NCBI RefSeq assembly: GCF_008831285.2 | Contig: NC_045146.1 | Location: 10,552,972-10,616,971 of the forward strand | Length of the DNA: 64,000 nucleotides | From: Nymphaea colorata | Lineage: Eukaryota; Streptophyta; Magnoliopsida; Nymphaeales; Nymphaeaceae | Direction of reading: 5' to 3' | Part shown: piece by piece, positions 1-9,829 of the stretch | How the letters are laid out: each line of letters begins with the position of its first letter | Position numbering within the stretch: the stretch's first letter is position 1 | Position numbers and translations under genes: made by a program | The notes under the pieces: generated by a model | The model's database searches: none | What the model saw: only the letters and a program-made list of their open reading frames with translations | What the model was told of the DNA's origin: nothing

Positions 1-896
1 TTGACCCAGACATGGAATCAATAGGGGTTGGCCCCCAGACATGGAATCAATAGGGGTTGGCCCCCATACATCAGAAAAAATAGTTTCAAAAGGTTTGGAA
101 GCCCTTTGATTTATATTATGGAAAGGTAAAACATGACTCTTACAAAGTCCACAACTTGAACATTTTTTGACACTTGAAGTAAGAGGTAAGCTTGATGTTG
201 GAATGAGACTATCTGTGACAAGTTTTTCAATGAAATGTCGACCACAGTGTCCTAGCCGACTATGCCACAGATCATACTCCAAAAATTGGTTAGGGCCCCT
301 TACTTTTGATTGAAAATGGCAAGAAATTGGCACTGATGACGCATTATGGGAAAGAGAAAATGTCTTCAATCCTATATCAAAAGTGGATGAATCCTTGGGT
401 AGACATTCCTTGAGGACGTACATATTCCCTTGACGCTCCCCTCTAGCGAACATTTTCTTCGTTTGGAGGTCCTTGGCATAGACAGAAGAAGGTGTGAATT
501 CAACAGAAGAGCTTGTATCATCAATGAGTTTAGAAATGGATATGATGTTCTTTTTGATATTGGGAGCAAGAACAACATTAGACAGTGATAAAGACGAGGA
601 TGACAATAGAATATGTGCATTTCCAATATGTGTAATGGGAAGAGATTTTCCATCACCTGTTATAATGCAACTTCTACCGTAATGAGGGGATAAGTTAGTC
701 AATTTATCTGCATTCCTGTCACATGGGTAGCTGCACCTGAATCCAAGAACCATTCTCCCTGCTCATTTTGCTTTGTAGTCATCTTTGAGAATGCGGTCAT
801 CAATAGCTGTTGCATATCTTCAGCGGTGCATTTAGAACTTTGTCCTCCTTGTTTATAATCATGTCTTACCCCTTTGTTTTTATTTTGAGGATTAAA
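1..896 (-). pseudogene. copia pol N-terminal part: protease, GAG-pre-integrase, integrase start
   Basis: Reading from 896 down to 1 the frame is open and gives copia landmarks in order: the aspartic protease site FLDSGAATHVTG (about 730-765), the GAG-pre-integrase zinc signature LWHSRLGHCG then CSSCGLC (about 150-270), and the integrase entry SDVWGP (about 70-90). In this family the protease cuts the polyprotein and the zinc region plus integrase core insert the cDNA. The frame is continuous with gag except for one TGA at the junction (about 896), where the knuckle's usual tryptophan codon would be. The 29-bp duplication shifts the frame at the left edge. RT and RNase H are outside the window. 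Confidence 0.85.
8..65. repeat. 29-bp tandem duplication in the integrase start
   Basis: Two copies of a 29-bp unit beginning agacatggaatcaatagggg lie at 8-36 and 37-65. On the minus strand the duplication falls just after the integrase SDVWGPTPID motif. Because 29 is not a multiple of three it shifts the frame. Confidence 0.9.
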
Positions 897-1775
897 TCAG
901 CACTGTGCCTTCATGTGCCCTTTCTTGTTGCACTGAAAACAAATTGGTATTTTTCTTGAAGTATCCAAAGGAGACATACCTTGGTTATGTGGTGTTGGTA
1001 GAATGTCACGACCACCACGGTTGGAGTTCCCATGGCTCTTACCAAACTTTACATTCATAGCCAACACATTTTGGGAGTTCCCTTGATCAGTCCTTTCAAT
1101 GACTCTTTTCATATTCATTTCGTGTTGGAGAAGTTTACCTTGTAGTTCGTTGAAGGAAGACAGAACAGGAAGGACCTCAAGAGCTATAATGAAAGCATGA
1201 TAATCATGTCCAAGTCCATTCAAGGTTTGCTGCACCTTTTCCTTATCAGAAATGTTATTCCCTGAGGCAGAAAGTTGGTCTGCGACGGCCTTAATACGCC
1301 CCAAATAATCCATGATAGACGTTGAACCTTTGCTCAAATTCTGAAATTCTTTCTTTAAGTACATAATTCGAGCTTCTGATATTTGGGAAAAGGTATCAGC
1401 AAGGGTTTCCCATAATTCTTCTGCAGTACAATCATCAGAAACTGAAAGTAACACTTGTTGAGATAAAGTGGACAAAATATACGCAACTAGACTTTGGTCA
1501 CGTCTCATCCACAGAGCATGTTCAGGGTTGCTATCTTCATGAACAGCAATAACTTCTCCTGCCTCATTTTTTATTTCCTGCAAAACGGATATTGGTGGAG
1601 CCTTTGTTGAACCATCGAGATGTCCAAAGAGGCCTTGACCATGATAATTCTCATGGTTGAGTTTTTCGGTAATAAGGTGAGGAAGAAAACTTGAGGACAT
1701 GCCAGAATGCGAAAGGTTTCCATGACAGCAAAAAGGAAGGGTATATAGGTAGAAGATGAGAGAGAAAGAAGACAC
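897..1775 (-). pseudogene. copia gag (UBN2-type) with CCHC zinc knuckle
   Basis: This 292-codon frame matches copia gag. It has an N-terminal TEKLNHENY motif followed by GQGLFGHLDG, then the helical UBN2 region with LWETL and RIMYLKKEFQNL, and ends in the CCHC knuckle CFQCNKKGHMKAQC. Gag packages element RNA in virus-like particles. Two defects are visible. The usual tryptophan-containing stretch between HENY and GQGLF appears to be missing, which looks like a small in-frame deletion. The frame also stops at a TGA directly after the last knuckle cysteine and resumes in the same phase into protease. The true start may be the second Met of the SSSFLPHLITEKLN region, because the first 25 residues look like leader translation. 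Confidence 0.88.
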
Positions 1776-1929
1776 GATATAACAAGATGTGTCATTAGGT
1801 AAGCAAGAAGAAATAGGAACAAGAATTACGCAAGAGAAACGTAAATTCAGGATACAGACAAGATGAGAAGAGAGTTCTGACCAGATCAGACCTGTTTAGG
1901 CATTTCGTTGGGTAGAGATAACGTAACCT

Positions 1930-1943
1930 GGCGCTCTGATACC
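1930..1943 (-). other. Primer-binding site of the copia element (initiator tRNA-Met type)
   Basis: The minus strand reads GGTATCAGAGCGCC directly inside the LTR end. GGTATCAGAGC is the usual copia primer site complementary to the 3' end of initiator tRNA-Met. The leading T of the canonical site is replaced by G. Confidence 0.85.
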
Positions 1944-1944
1944 C

Positions 1945-2335
1945 TGATAGAAATCTAGCACCAATATCTGTAACCAGAAAACAATACTCACGCAGGAAGA
2001 TAGAGAGAGAGAGAGAGAATGAAAACAAGAAGAAGCTGAGGAGAAGAAGCCGTAGCCAAAATGGTTTGCACAGCCTCTATTTATAATCTCATTTCCAGAA
2101 TTCTAAGAGTCTCCAATCGTAGAATCCTAGGAGATTTCACAAGCTCCAAGGACATTAATTACATCATAGAAACCTAAGAGACTTCACATATTACAAGGAT
2201 ATTAACTACAACATAGAATCCTAGGAGACTCTTCACATGTTACAAAGACATTAAATATCTTAACACATTCTACAAGGAGGTGGAATCTTAAGAGACTCCT
2301 CTTCAACGTGCTGGTGAAGGATTTATATTTTAACA
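1945..2335 (-). repeat. 5' LTR of the copia element (391 bp)
   Basis: On the minus strand the segment starts TGTTAAAATATAAATCC and ends CTAGATTTCTATCA, so it has TG...CA ends and abuts the primer-binding site. It carries several repeats of a CTAGGAGACTC/CTAAGAGACTTC motif with a CA-rich context at 2100-2300, and a CTATTTATAA stretch (plus strand 2080-2089). The 3' LTR is off-window, so LTR divergence cannot be measured. Confidence 0.9.
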
Positions 2336-2581
2336 CCTTGGCTATGACAAACTGCACCTGGATGACCTAAATTTTGCTTTCCACTACCTACTGCACTTTT
2401 AAATAGAAATAATATTGGCTTTCTTCTATATTTCAAACTAAATAATGACTACTCAGAGACTCTTAAATATACTAACCTCTTCACACCTGTCACATGGGTG
2501 TGGAGTTCAGGTGCTGGTGTAGGTTCGGATGCAGCAATTTTTCAACAAAATTTAGGTGTGAGTGTGGTGAGGACATATATA

Positions 2582-2586
<5 letters not shown>

Positions 2587-2643
<57 letters not shown>
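2587..2643. repeat. Compound microsatellite (TA)n(TG)n
   Basis: An uninterrupted TA run of about 32 bp passes into a TG run of about 25 bp. Confidence 0.97.
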
Positions 2644-2722
2644 ATTTAACTGATTAGTTGCCTTATTTATCTATATTTACATATATACTTTTTGCATTAG
2701 AGATAGCTTCATTATATGCACA

Positions 2723-3091
2723 CTATGTCACACTGACGCGGCTAAAGAGGCCGCGTACCCGTGTCGACTCGCCGACTCGCCGATTCCGACACAGGACTCG
2801 TCTACGACACGGCAAAAAATAAAAAATAAAAATTTAATGTTTTTTTCATTTCATCAATTTTTTGTGATGCATCCAATTATTTCCATGAACAATCCTTTCA
2901 AATATTCAGTACTTTTGTGATAAAACAGATTGTAAGAGTGAACTATTAATTTAATGTTTTTTTTAATCTTATCATTTTTTAGAATATTTAATGTAGCCGT
3001 GTCCGCGTATCCGAAAATTTTGAAAATTGCCGTATCTGCACCCGTATCCCCGTATCCGCACCCATATCGCATCCGCACCCGTGTGACATAG
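2723..3091. mobile_element. hAT-like non-autonomous TIR element, 369 bp, perfect 8-bp target duplication
   Basis: The ends are CTATGTCACAC and GTGTGACATAG, an 11/11 terminal inverted repeat. The flanks carry identical octamers TATGCACA at 2715-2722 and 3092-3099. Eight-bp duplications are typical of hAT transposons. Subterminal DNA is rich in CCGCACCC/CCGTATCC-type words. The interior has no coding capacity and shares a block (2865-2960) with the inverted interior of the 6877 copy (about 7005-7080). Movement would need a transposase in trans. Confidence 0.85.
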
Positions 3092-3212
3092 TATGCACAT
3101 TTAAAATAGTCAGTTTTGGTTCGGCTGACTGAACTGGATGAGCTATGTATAAGCACCAGCACTAGCATTGACACATGTGCGGCAGCCATTTAGAAGCATC
3201 CTTGTGACATAG

Positions 3213-3735
3213 CTTACACAGCAACGGAACATATTGACTTTGTTCCTTTTTTTATTTCCTCAAAGACAATGATATAAATCCTTGTAACTTGCAACAACCT
3301 TTTGGAAGATGAGCATGTAAATTTTATAAGTATCACCTTTTAGGAACTCAGAGGCATGAGCAATATGACCATTTGTTGGCTTCAAGACATACCCTAAAGG
3401 AAATTTGGATGTCAAAGCACTCAAAATATTTTGTTCCTTCAAATCATATACTTCTCTTCTCCTCTAATATGACCATCTTCAAAATGATATTCATAGACGA
3501 CCTCTTTCTTTATATAAGTGATAGCATACATTACATAGCACATATAGATAAAACTACATTATTGTAGATCTAAAAGCATTTACGTCATAGGTTCATGTGC
3601 ATTCACAACTTCTGCCATTATTATGTTGTCAATGACAAAGCATCAGAAACCAGAAACTAACGAAAAGTTAAGTCATTCATGCAAGATGCTACCTGTTAAA
3701 TTGTTAAAAGACTAGTTCGTGCATTGTTGACTTAC
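3213..3735. other. Non-coding stretch downstream of the S-acyltransferase exons
   Basis: I see no recognisable gene. If the S-acyltransferase gene continues leftwards this is intron. None of the family's next-exon motifs (RNYRFF) is present in any frame. Confidence 0.5.
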
Positions 3736-4827
3736 TAATCCAATGCACTGACCAACCCATGGACAATGATGATCAAATCTTTGAACACAGTTGTTGCAGA
3801 TGGAGCAATGTGAAGCACGAGGAGGCCGATAAAGCAAACATGTGTCGCAGAATTTGACCCTCACTGTAACACCATTTACAGTGACATCCTTAGTTCGTGG
3901 TAGCCTTAATTGTGGTACTCTATCATTCACCCATTCCATTGATGCAAGAGCATCATCAAAGCCTTCTTCCACCTCAGGGGGTCGTGTATTCCTGGGCACA
4001 ATACCTGGATCTCTACCTGATGTCAAGATGAGAACCAGCAAATCCTGCACATTATTTAAGAAGTTTTCTCATCAGATGACGAATTTAGTAGCCTATAAAC
4101 AAAGTAAATGTTGCTAAAGAGAACATCCGTAGCACTAATGCAAAGAAAAATTCTTCAGGATCAGAAATATATTGAACATATCTTTCCTGAAACATAATTA
4201 GCAAACTACAGAAGTGGCAATGGCAGAAGTGGTAAACAAAAGCTAAAGAAATCCAATTTCAACTTTAATAGTCCTACCAACTATTTTTGAGGCAATAAGT
4301 GGAGAAGAAAAGTACAATATGATGGTAATGGAAAATCAGTTTAAGCAACTTAAGAAAGGTTCAAGTGGATTTACACTTAAATAGAAAGGAAAAGGATCAG
4401 CAATGGATTCCTTAGCAGATCCCATTCAGCTCCTTAGCCTGTTATTTTTTTAACTTTTCCAAGACCAGCAGACAAGAAAACACCATTGGTCGAGGCAAGG
4501 CTTCATATATCCAATGAATAAGATTGCAATCTTGCATGAGTTGATGCTTATGTTGGTATCACATTCTTTTATTTTCTCAAAAAACTATCCAAACGATGTA
4601 CAATTACAGAGATGAGAAACCAAGCATTAAATGCAAATGTCATTTACCCATATTGTGAGGAACACAGCCACAATCAATACAGCACTTCCAAGATTTGGTG
4701 AGTGTAGGGTAATTTTTGTAGCCACTTGAGAACAAAAAACTATTGAAGGAGTCAAGATCAAGAAGGTGGAGATAAAGAGTGATCCCACATCTGGACCAAA
4801 TATAAGCCTTCCTCCACAGAAGAACTT
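3736..4827 (-). CDS. DHHC-type protein S-acyltransferase (PAT), partial: two exons
   Basis: Two in-phase exons are visible on the minus strand, 4827-4648 and 4044-3736, with cag acceptors and GTAAAT/GTAAGT donors. The first encodes the family motif [11 protein letters not shown] and two hydrophobic segments. The second encodes [31 protein letters not shown] and the catalytic [17 protein letters not shown] enzymes attach palmitate to cysteines of target proteins at endomembranes or the plasma membrane; the DHHC cysteine forms the acyl intermediate. [11 protein letters not shown] resembles the Arabidopsis PAT02/03/04/08 group. Missing are the N-terminal exon (usually ending near WKGNN) and the exons for RNYRFF, transmembrane segments 3-4 and TTxE. 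They could lie beyond the copia element, off-window, or be lost. The catalytic motif is intact. Confidence 0.85.
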
Positions 4828-5073
4828 CTGAAATAACAAAAAAATGCATTGTCATGCATACTAGAAATGAAATATAGAAGGTTTGTTCAACTATGTTGAA
4901 ACTGAAACTTGCAATAGCATATCCACAACTTAATGAAATGACTGATAATAAAAGAGTCAAGAGCATTCTCAAATTTAGATACATTTGTAAAAGTAATCAA
5001 GCATAAAGCTGTACAACCTCTGAGATTTTTTTTGGGGCTGCCCCATGCATGTCAACCCTAGCGGGTGCTCCTG

Positions 5074-5074
<1 letters not shown>

Positions 5075-5106
<32 letters not shown>

Positions 5107-5107
5107 T
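5075..5107. repeat. Compound microsatellite (CA)n(GA)n
   Basis: A CA run of about 16 bp is followed directly by a GA run of about 17 bp. Confidence 0.95.
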
Positions 5108-6868
5108 AGTCGCTTCCACTCTCACTCTGCCCCTGTTGTATAGAGAGAGAAAAGGGAAATGGCACCATATTTCTTCGGGAGATGGGATGGAAATAGCGTT
5201 GGCAAGCGAATTCATTCTAACTTCTAAGTAGTTCGATTGGGCCCAAATTGTTTAACAATGAACATAACCTTTTTGGACTTGTCTCATGAACTTTCTTATT
5301 AATGTACCTAGCGCTGCTCAAACTCTGCCCAAGATTTTTCGAAGTTGGGAGTGCAATTGAAATATCACAATATATCATGTATGAACAATGTAATCTTAAC
5401 TCTTGGCTAAGCTTTGCTCAACATAGATTTAGAAGAACATAAATTTAAAGTTTTAATCGAATAAGAAATAAATTGACTTAACAATTTGAACTACATATCA
5501 GTGGAGCATGTAGCATGAACATATAATCTCATGTGCCAATACAATTGTTCGTGTGCAATTATGCATAATAGCATAATGACAATAAGTTTGTCAACTATTG
5601 TTCCTTACTCTAAACATGGAAAGTTGATGAATAATAGCATGTTAAAAATGCTACCAACTTCAGAAATTATAGGAAACTTATTATGCTTAAGGGAAAAGCA
5701 TTGTGACAGTTGAGAATGAAATCCTAAAAAATAATATTCCAAGATTTTTGGAATAGTTCAAATATCATAAAATCAGGTCGCATTGTCAAGAATTGTTCTT
5801 AAGTGCATATATTATTCAATTATCTTTTTGTGGATGTTATTTTGATGCAAACTATATATATATTCATTTGCAATCCCTAGAAAGGAGCCAATGGAGCAAT
5901 TTGCACCATGGTTTTTGCCAGATGATAGTTACTTCTAGTGCAACTACGCAACCTATTATGTTTTTATTCTCTTATTCTTGGTGTTCTCCATTTCATGCTA
6001 TTCCTTTGTGTTCAACTAATCACTTAATAGAGTTCTCCATTTCATGCTATTCACTTAAGTTCAACTAATCACTTAATTGATGCCTAAATTTTGAATAAAG
6101 TACAAATCATTATCATTTTATACTTTTGACTGAATCACTGTGATTTTTCATTTTTCCTACTCCAGCTAGAGATTATCGTTTCTCATAGGTTGGTTCACCA
6201 AATTCCCTAAAATATTAACCACATTTAGGTACTTATATTTGCATGTCTTGATAAAAATATTTATTTATAACATGAGATAACTGAGAATAAGCCAAAACTC
6301 TGCTTCACTAATAGGCTAATCATGAAAAAGTCACATTTTTACACATTTTATTAGAAGGTATTTGTTTAGTACAGAGGATAAGGCTACAGACTAATTGCAA
6401 ATTTGTCTAGTTTTTTTTTTAGACCAACTTGCAATTTTTTTCATAACCATAGCTACTGGATTTGCTTTTTAAACAACATCCATTTTAATTTGTAATTTTT
6501 TTTTTTTTATGTACTGGTACCCCGTAGCCAACAATTATTGGCTCTGCCATGGAATATAGGGGGAGGGGCAAGAGGTTATGACATAGTTACCTTAACAAGT
6601 TAAGTTCTTAAGATTGTGAGTCATAAAAATCTAATTTTCATGTGTGTGTGTCTATATATATAGTTATATATGGTTTATGTCTAACAACTTAGGTTTAAAT
6701 CACACTGTTAAATAAGTTTTTAGCTTAATTTTAAGATGTAAACATGTTCGTAACTACTATTTATTATAATACATTCTTTGGTTCATGTTGATTTGATAAA
6801 GAGTTTTTGTATGTTGCCATCAATTTTCTTTCTTGGTGTTATAGGAGAAATTGATTTTTCCTTTTTGT
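5108..6868. other. Gene-free AT-rich stretch
   Basis: No coding or RNA gene is recognised. The only internal structure is the 49-bp tandem pair at 5983-6080 and short T and TA runs. Confidence 0.6.
5983..6080. repeat. 49-bp tandem duplication
   Basis: The unit gttctccatttcatgctatt and its continuation occurs twice with period 49 (5983-6031 and 6032-6080), differing at a few positions. Confidence 0.85.
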
Positions 6869-6876
6869 CATAAAAC

Positions 6877-7717
6877 CTATGTCACATGGGTGCGGGTACG
6901 GTACGGGTTCGGGTACGGTGGTACGGGTTCGGACACGGCAATTTTGAAAATTGTGGGTATGCGGGTACGGAAAATTTTATATTCTCAAAAATAATAAAAT
7001 GAAAAAAAAAACATTAATAGTTTACTCTTATAATCTCAAAATCCACCCCATTTTTAAATCAAAGGAATTAAAATGTCTTAATGCATTCATGTTTTGGATT
7101 CTTAATTATGACCCATTCAAACCTTTTTATCATGCATCACTGTGAACCTTGCTAATAACAAACTAGTACACTCATCCACGGTATAATTACGAAGGTCTTA
7201 TGTCATTGAAAAATTAGAATAGAATGACTGCCGACCAATTTTGCTCCACCTCCAGTGCTGTAATTAGTTTGACTAGCAACAAAAGTGTCACAGCGGTTTT
7301 ACACGTAAAATCAAACACAATATGAAACAAAAACATCCCCAAATCAAGAAAATGGAAAGATCGATGGTTTTACCATTCAATCTTCAAACAAAAACATCCC
7401 CAAATCAAACAAAAAAAAAAACAAATCAAGAAAATGAAACCCTAAGTTGAAATATCTAAAAGAAAAAAAAAACACTTACCTGGCTTCCACCGGACACCAC
7501 TGGACATCGCCATGGGTCGCCGGATGTCGGCGTCGCCGCCAGTCATCACTGCGGTAGAGCTCTGCTGCAGAAAACGCAGGTGAGTCGAGCTTTGCTGCAG
7601 AGCTCGACTTCAGTTTGTGTATAAAGTCGAACAAACTTTTTGGTTTGGATCGGGTCTGACCATACCCGCGTACCGGAGCGGATACGTGAGGCAAATCCAT
7701 GTACCCATGTCACGTAG
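6877..7717. mobile_element. hAT-like non-autonomous TIR element, 841 bp, perfect 8-bp target duplication
   Basis: The left end is CTATGTCACATGGGT and the right end, read inward, is CTACGTGACATGGGT, matching at 13 of 15 positions. Identical octamers CATAAAAC flank it at 6869-6876 and 7718-7725. The left subterminal region (6885-6970) is a run of GGGTACGG/GGGTTCGG words and the right one has CCGCGTACCGG-type words. The interior contains a 74-codon minus-strand frame (7476-7700) without a recognisable domain. A block at about 7005-7080 matches the 2723 copy in reverse orientation, tying the two to one family. Confidence 0.9.
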
Positions 7718-7725
7718 CATAAAAC

Positions 7726-9829
7726 ACATCTAAACCTAAAAAATGGCTACTTGGTCATACTATAAGTCTATATCAAGCACCATAAAAGCTGGAATTACGT
7801 AAAAAAAAATCCACTAAATTGACACATTTAAACATGTTTTGACTTAATTTGAATATGCAAACTTTAACTAACCTAATTTATTACAAATTATGCTTCTATG
7901 TCATTCAATTTTATAAAAAGTCTTGACCTTTTGCCTCAAAATTTTGGTGTTATAAGAGTTATTGATTTTTTTTTTTTTGTTAATGAACACATGCAAACCT
8001 GAAAAATGGCTTACATTATATGTATTTCTTGGTCAGCTAATTGTAAAATCACATTTAAATACATGAAGACATATATTTATGTAGTTCAAGGTGTCCAATG
8101 TTGTTCTTGCTGTAAGTTCTTAGGCATATATACCAACTCCCCACATAGATAAATTAATGTGTGTAATTTCTTTACACCTCAATTTTCTTAAAAATGCCAA
8201 ACCTATTATATGGTCTATGCTACCCATATGACAAAGTCAAAGTGCTTAGAATTTTTTTTTTTTTAATGGGCCAGTGCACAAAATTGGCGGAAAGGAAAAG
8301 GCTCAAGCAGTCAAGCCCATGTGAATATCATTAACTTGACTAATATATCAACATGCAATAGAACGTGGTAATACTAATCTACCTCTACTCAAACTAGTAG
8401 GAAAATCTAGATACAACCAGAACTATGTAAAGCACTCGATGAGTTGTGCTAAAAGAAACAAAAATTTTACGGTTAATGATTAATGTTCCAAAAAAGAGCT
8501 CACCTCTCACATGAATGACAAGCATCCACTAAAAAGCCTGTGCTCTTTCATTCTCTTGGATCCAATTTCTCATGAGTGCAAGATATTCCAATTTGAACGA
8601 ATCAATTGATTTTTTTAATTATAATGAAATGATTGCTGGGAGTTAGCTCCCTTTCTTTATTACTAATAAAATCATATGTACAGCAAGGGATGCAACGCAT
8701 CTAGCCGTAAAAAGGAACAGTAGAGCATGAACACAACCCTTACAAACTAGTTGTATTCACTCAGACAATGAGAAAACACTCTCCTTGGTCGAATCCCAAT
8801 CCTGTTTCATACCTTCTGACAGATTGTACACAACTCTTAACCATCCTCCCAATCGTCCAGGGATCTCAACATTTTTGAGATGCTCTATGTGACCATTCCA
8901 TTCCTCCAATGATTTCCATTTCATTTTCTCGTACCTTCTAAGTGGCGTATGTCTCATGACTGCCACCCTTTATTATTTCTCATGACATCACTAGAACATA
9001 TGCATCTCTTATGTTATTCAAGTCCATTTTATAAGTTCAAATTCAACTACATCCATACCTTGCACGGCTTCTCTGGCATTCACACCTCTACCTGCGTCAT
9101 TTCTAAGGATCGCACAGGGCTTTCAATCTATGACATGGAATGAAACGTTCCAGCACCTTATCATCCATTTATGACAGAACTGCACCTTTCTCTTAATTAA
9201 TAAGCACTTCAACCTTTAACTTCTTGTCAAGGAACCCTTCTTCGGCCGAACCTCTTAAGCACTCAATCTCCCACACTCTAACAACTCCATTACATTTTAT
9301 AACGTCCATTTATTTCCTTATATTCTCATAAAAACAACATCGAAACAAGTTCACTCCTCTTTGCAAATTATCAAAGGCAGGAAGTCTACCACAGTTTAGC
9401 TAGCCAAACTAGCATGCTTGAGGTGGAACACTACCATTCCCTATGCACAATTTCTAGTTCTCCTTTGAGAACTTCCTTCTTATTTCCTCATACATATCGA
9501 TTGATCTATAAGCATTGAAGTTCCATCCCACTAATCACTCTTTATTGAATCTGAGATCATTACCACTCTCAAAATTTTTAAAGATCCTACCAAAAATTGG
9601 ATGTATTTCGTATTCACATGAACTAAAATCAAACTCATACCTTTCAAACTTCTGCTATAATTCTTCCTTTCAATAGTTTTCACTGCACTTCCTCCTACGA
9701 TTTACACAATCCAAAAGTTTATTCTTTTCCTATTTTCCACCTTCCGATTTAGTTTATTTTCTACCTTTGTCAATCCCAGCCTATGTTCTTCCATCCCTAC
9801 TATCCTTTCTAATGTTTCTTTATGGCTAA
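7726..9829. other. Gene-free stretch
   Basis: No protein domain or RNA gene is recognised. A 69-codon minus-strand frame at 8757-8966 is tryptophan-rich but matches nothing I know. Confidence 0.5.

Larger units (their letters stand above)
1..2335 (-). mobile_element. Ty1/copia LTR retrotransposon, left-truncated by the window edge
   Basis: Read on the minus strand the order is 5' LTR (1945-2335), primer-binding site, gag with a CCHC knuckle, aspartic protease, GAG-pre-integrase zinc region and the start of the integrase core, which is the Ty1/copia order. RT, RNase H and the 3' LTR would lie left of base 1. The coding region carries a premature TGA at the gag/protease boundary, an apparent in-frame gap in gag and a 29-bp duplication in integrase, so this copy is not autonomous. 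The five bases outside the LTR (2336-2340, ccttg) are the expected target duplication, but the partner is off-window. It lies downstream of the minus-strand S-acyltransferase exons and may sit in one of that gene's introns. Confidence 0.93.
2487..3212. mobile_element. Possible older hAT-like TIR element, interrupted by the 2723-3091 copy
   Basis: The left end reads CTGTCACATGGGTGTGG followed by GTG/GCGG-type subterminal words and an AT-rich run, much like the left end of the copy at 24605. A matching right end GTGACATAG lies at 3204-3212. The flanking octamers cttcacac and cttacaca agree only if a one-base gap is allowed. A younger element (2723-3091) would be nested inside it. The left end is convincing, the pairing with the right end is not. 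Confidence 0.4.

Noticed and set aside
372-656. 94-codon minus-strand frame
   Set aside because: It overlaps the copia protease/pre-integrase reading in another phase, and the copia frame carries the conserved motifs.
705-735. TGTCACATGGGT, identical to the TIR start of the small hAT-like family
   Set aside because: It lies inside the copia protease and encodes the conserved THVTG segment on the minus strand. No inverted partner or subterminal array is present.
4640-4984. 114-codon minus-strand frame overlapping the first S-acyltransferase exon
   Set aside because: Different phase from the conserved [10 protein letters not shown] reading and runs across its intron acceptor.
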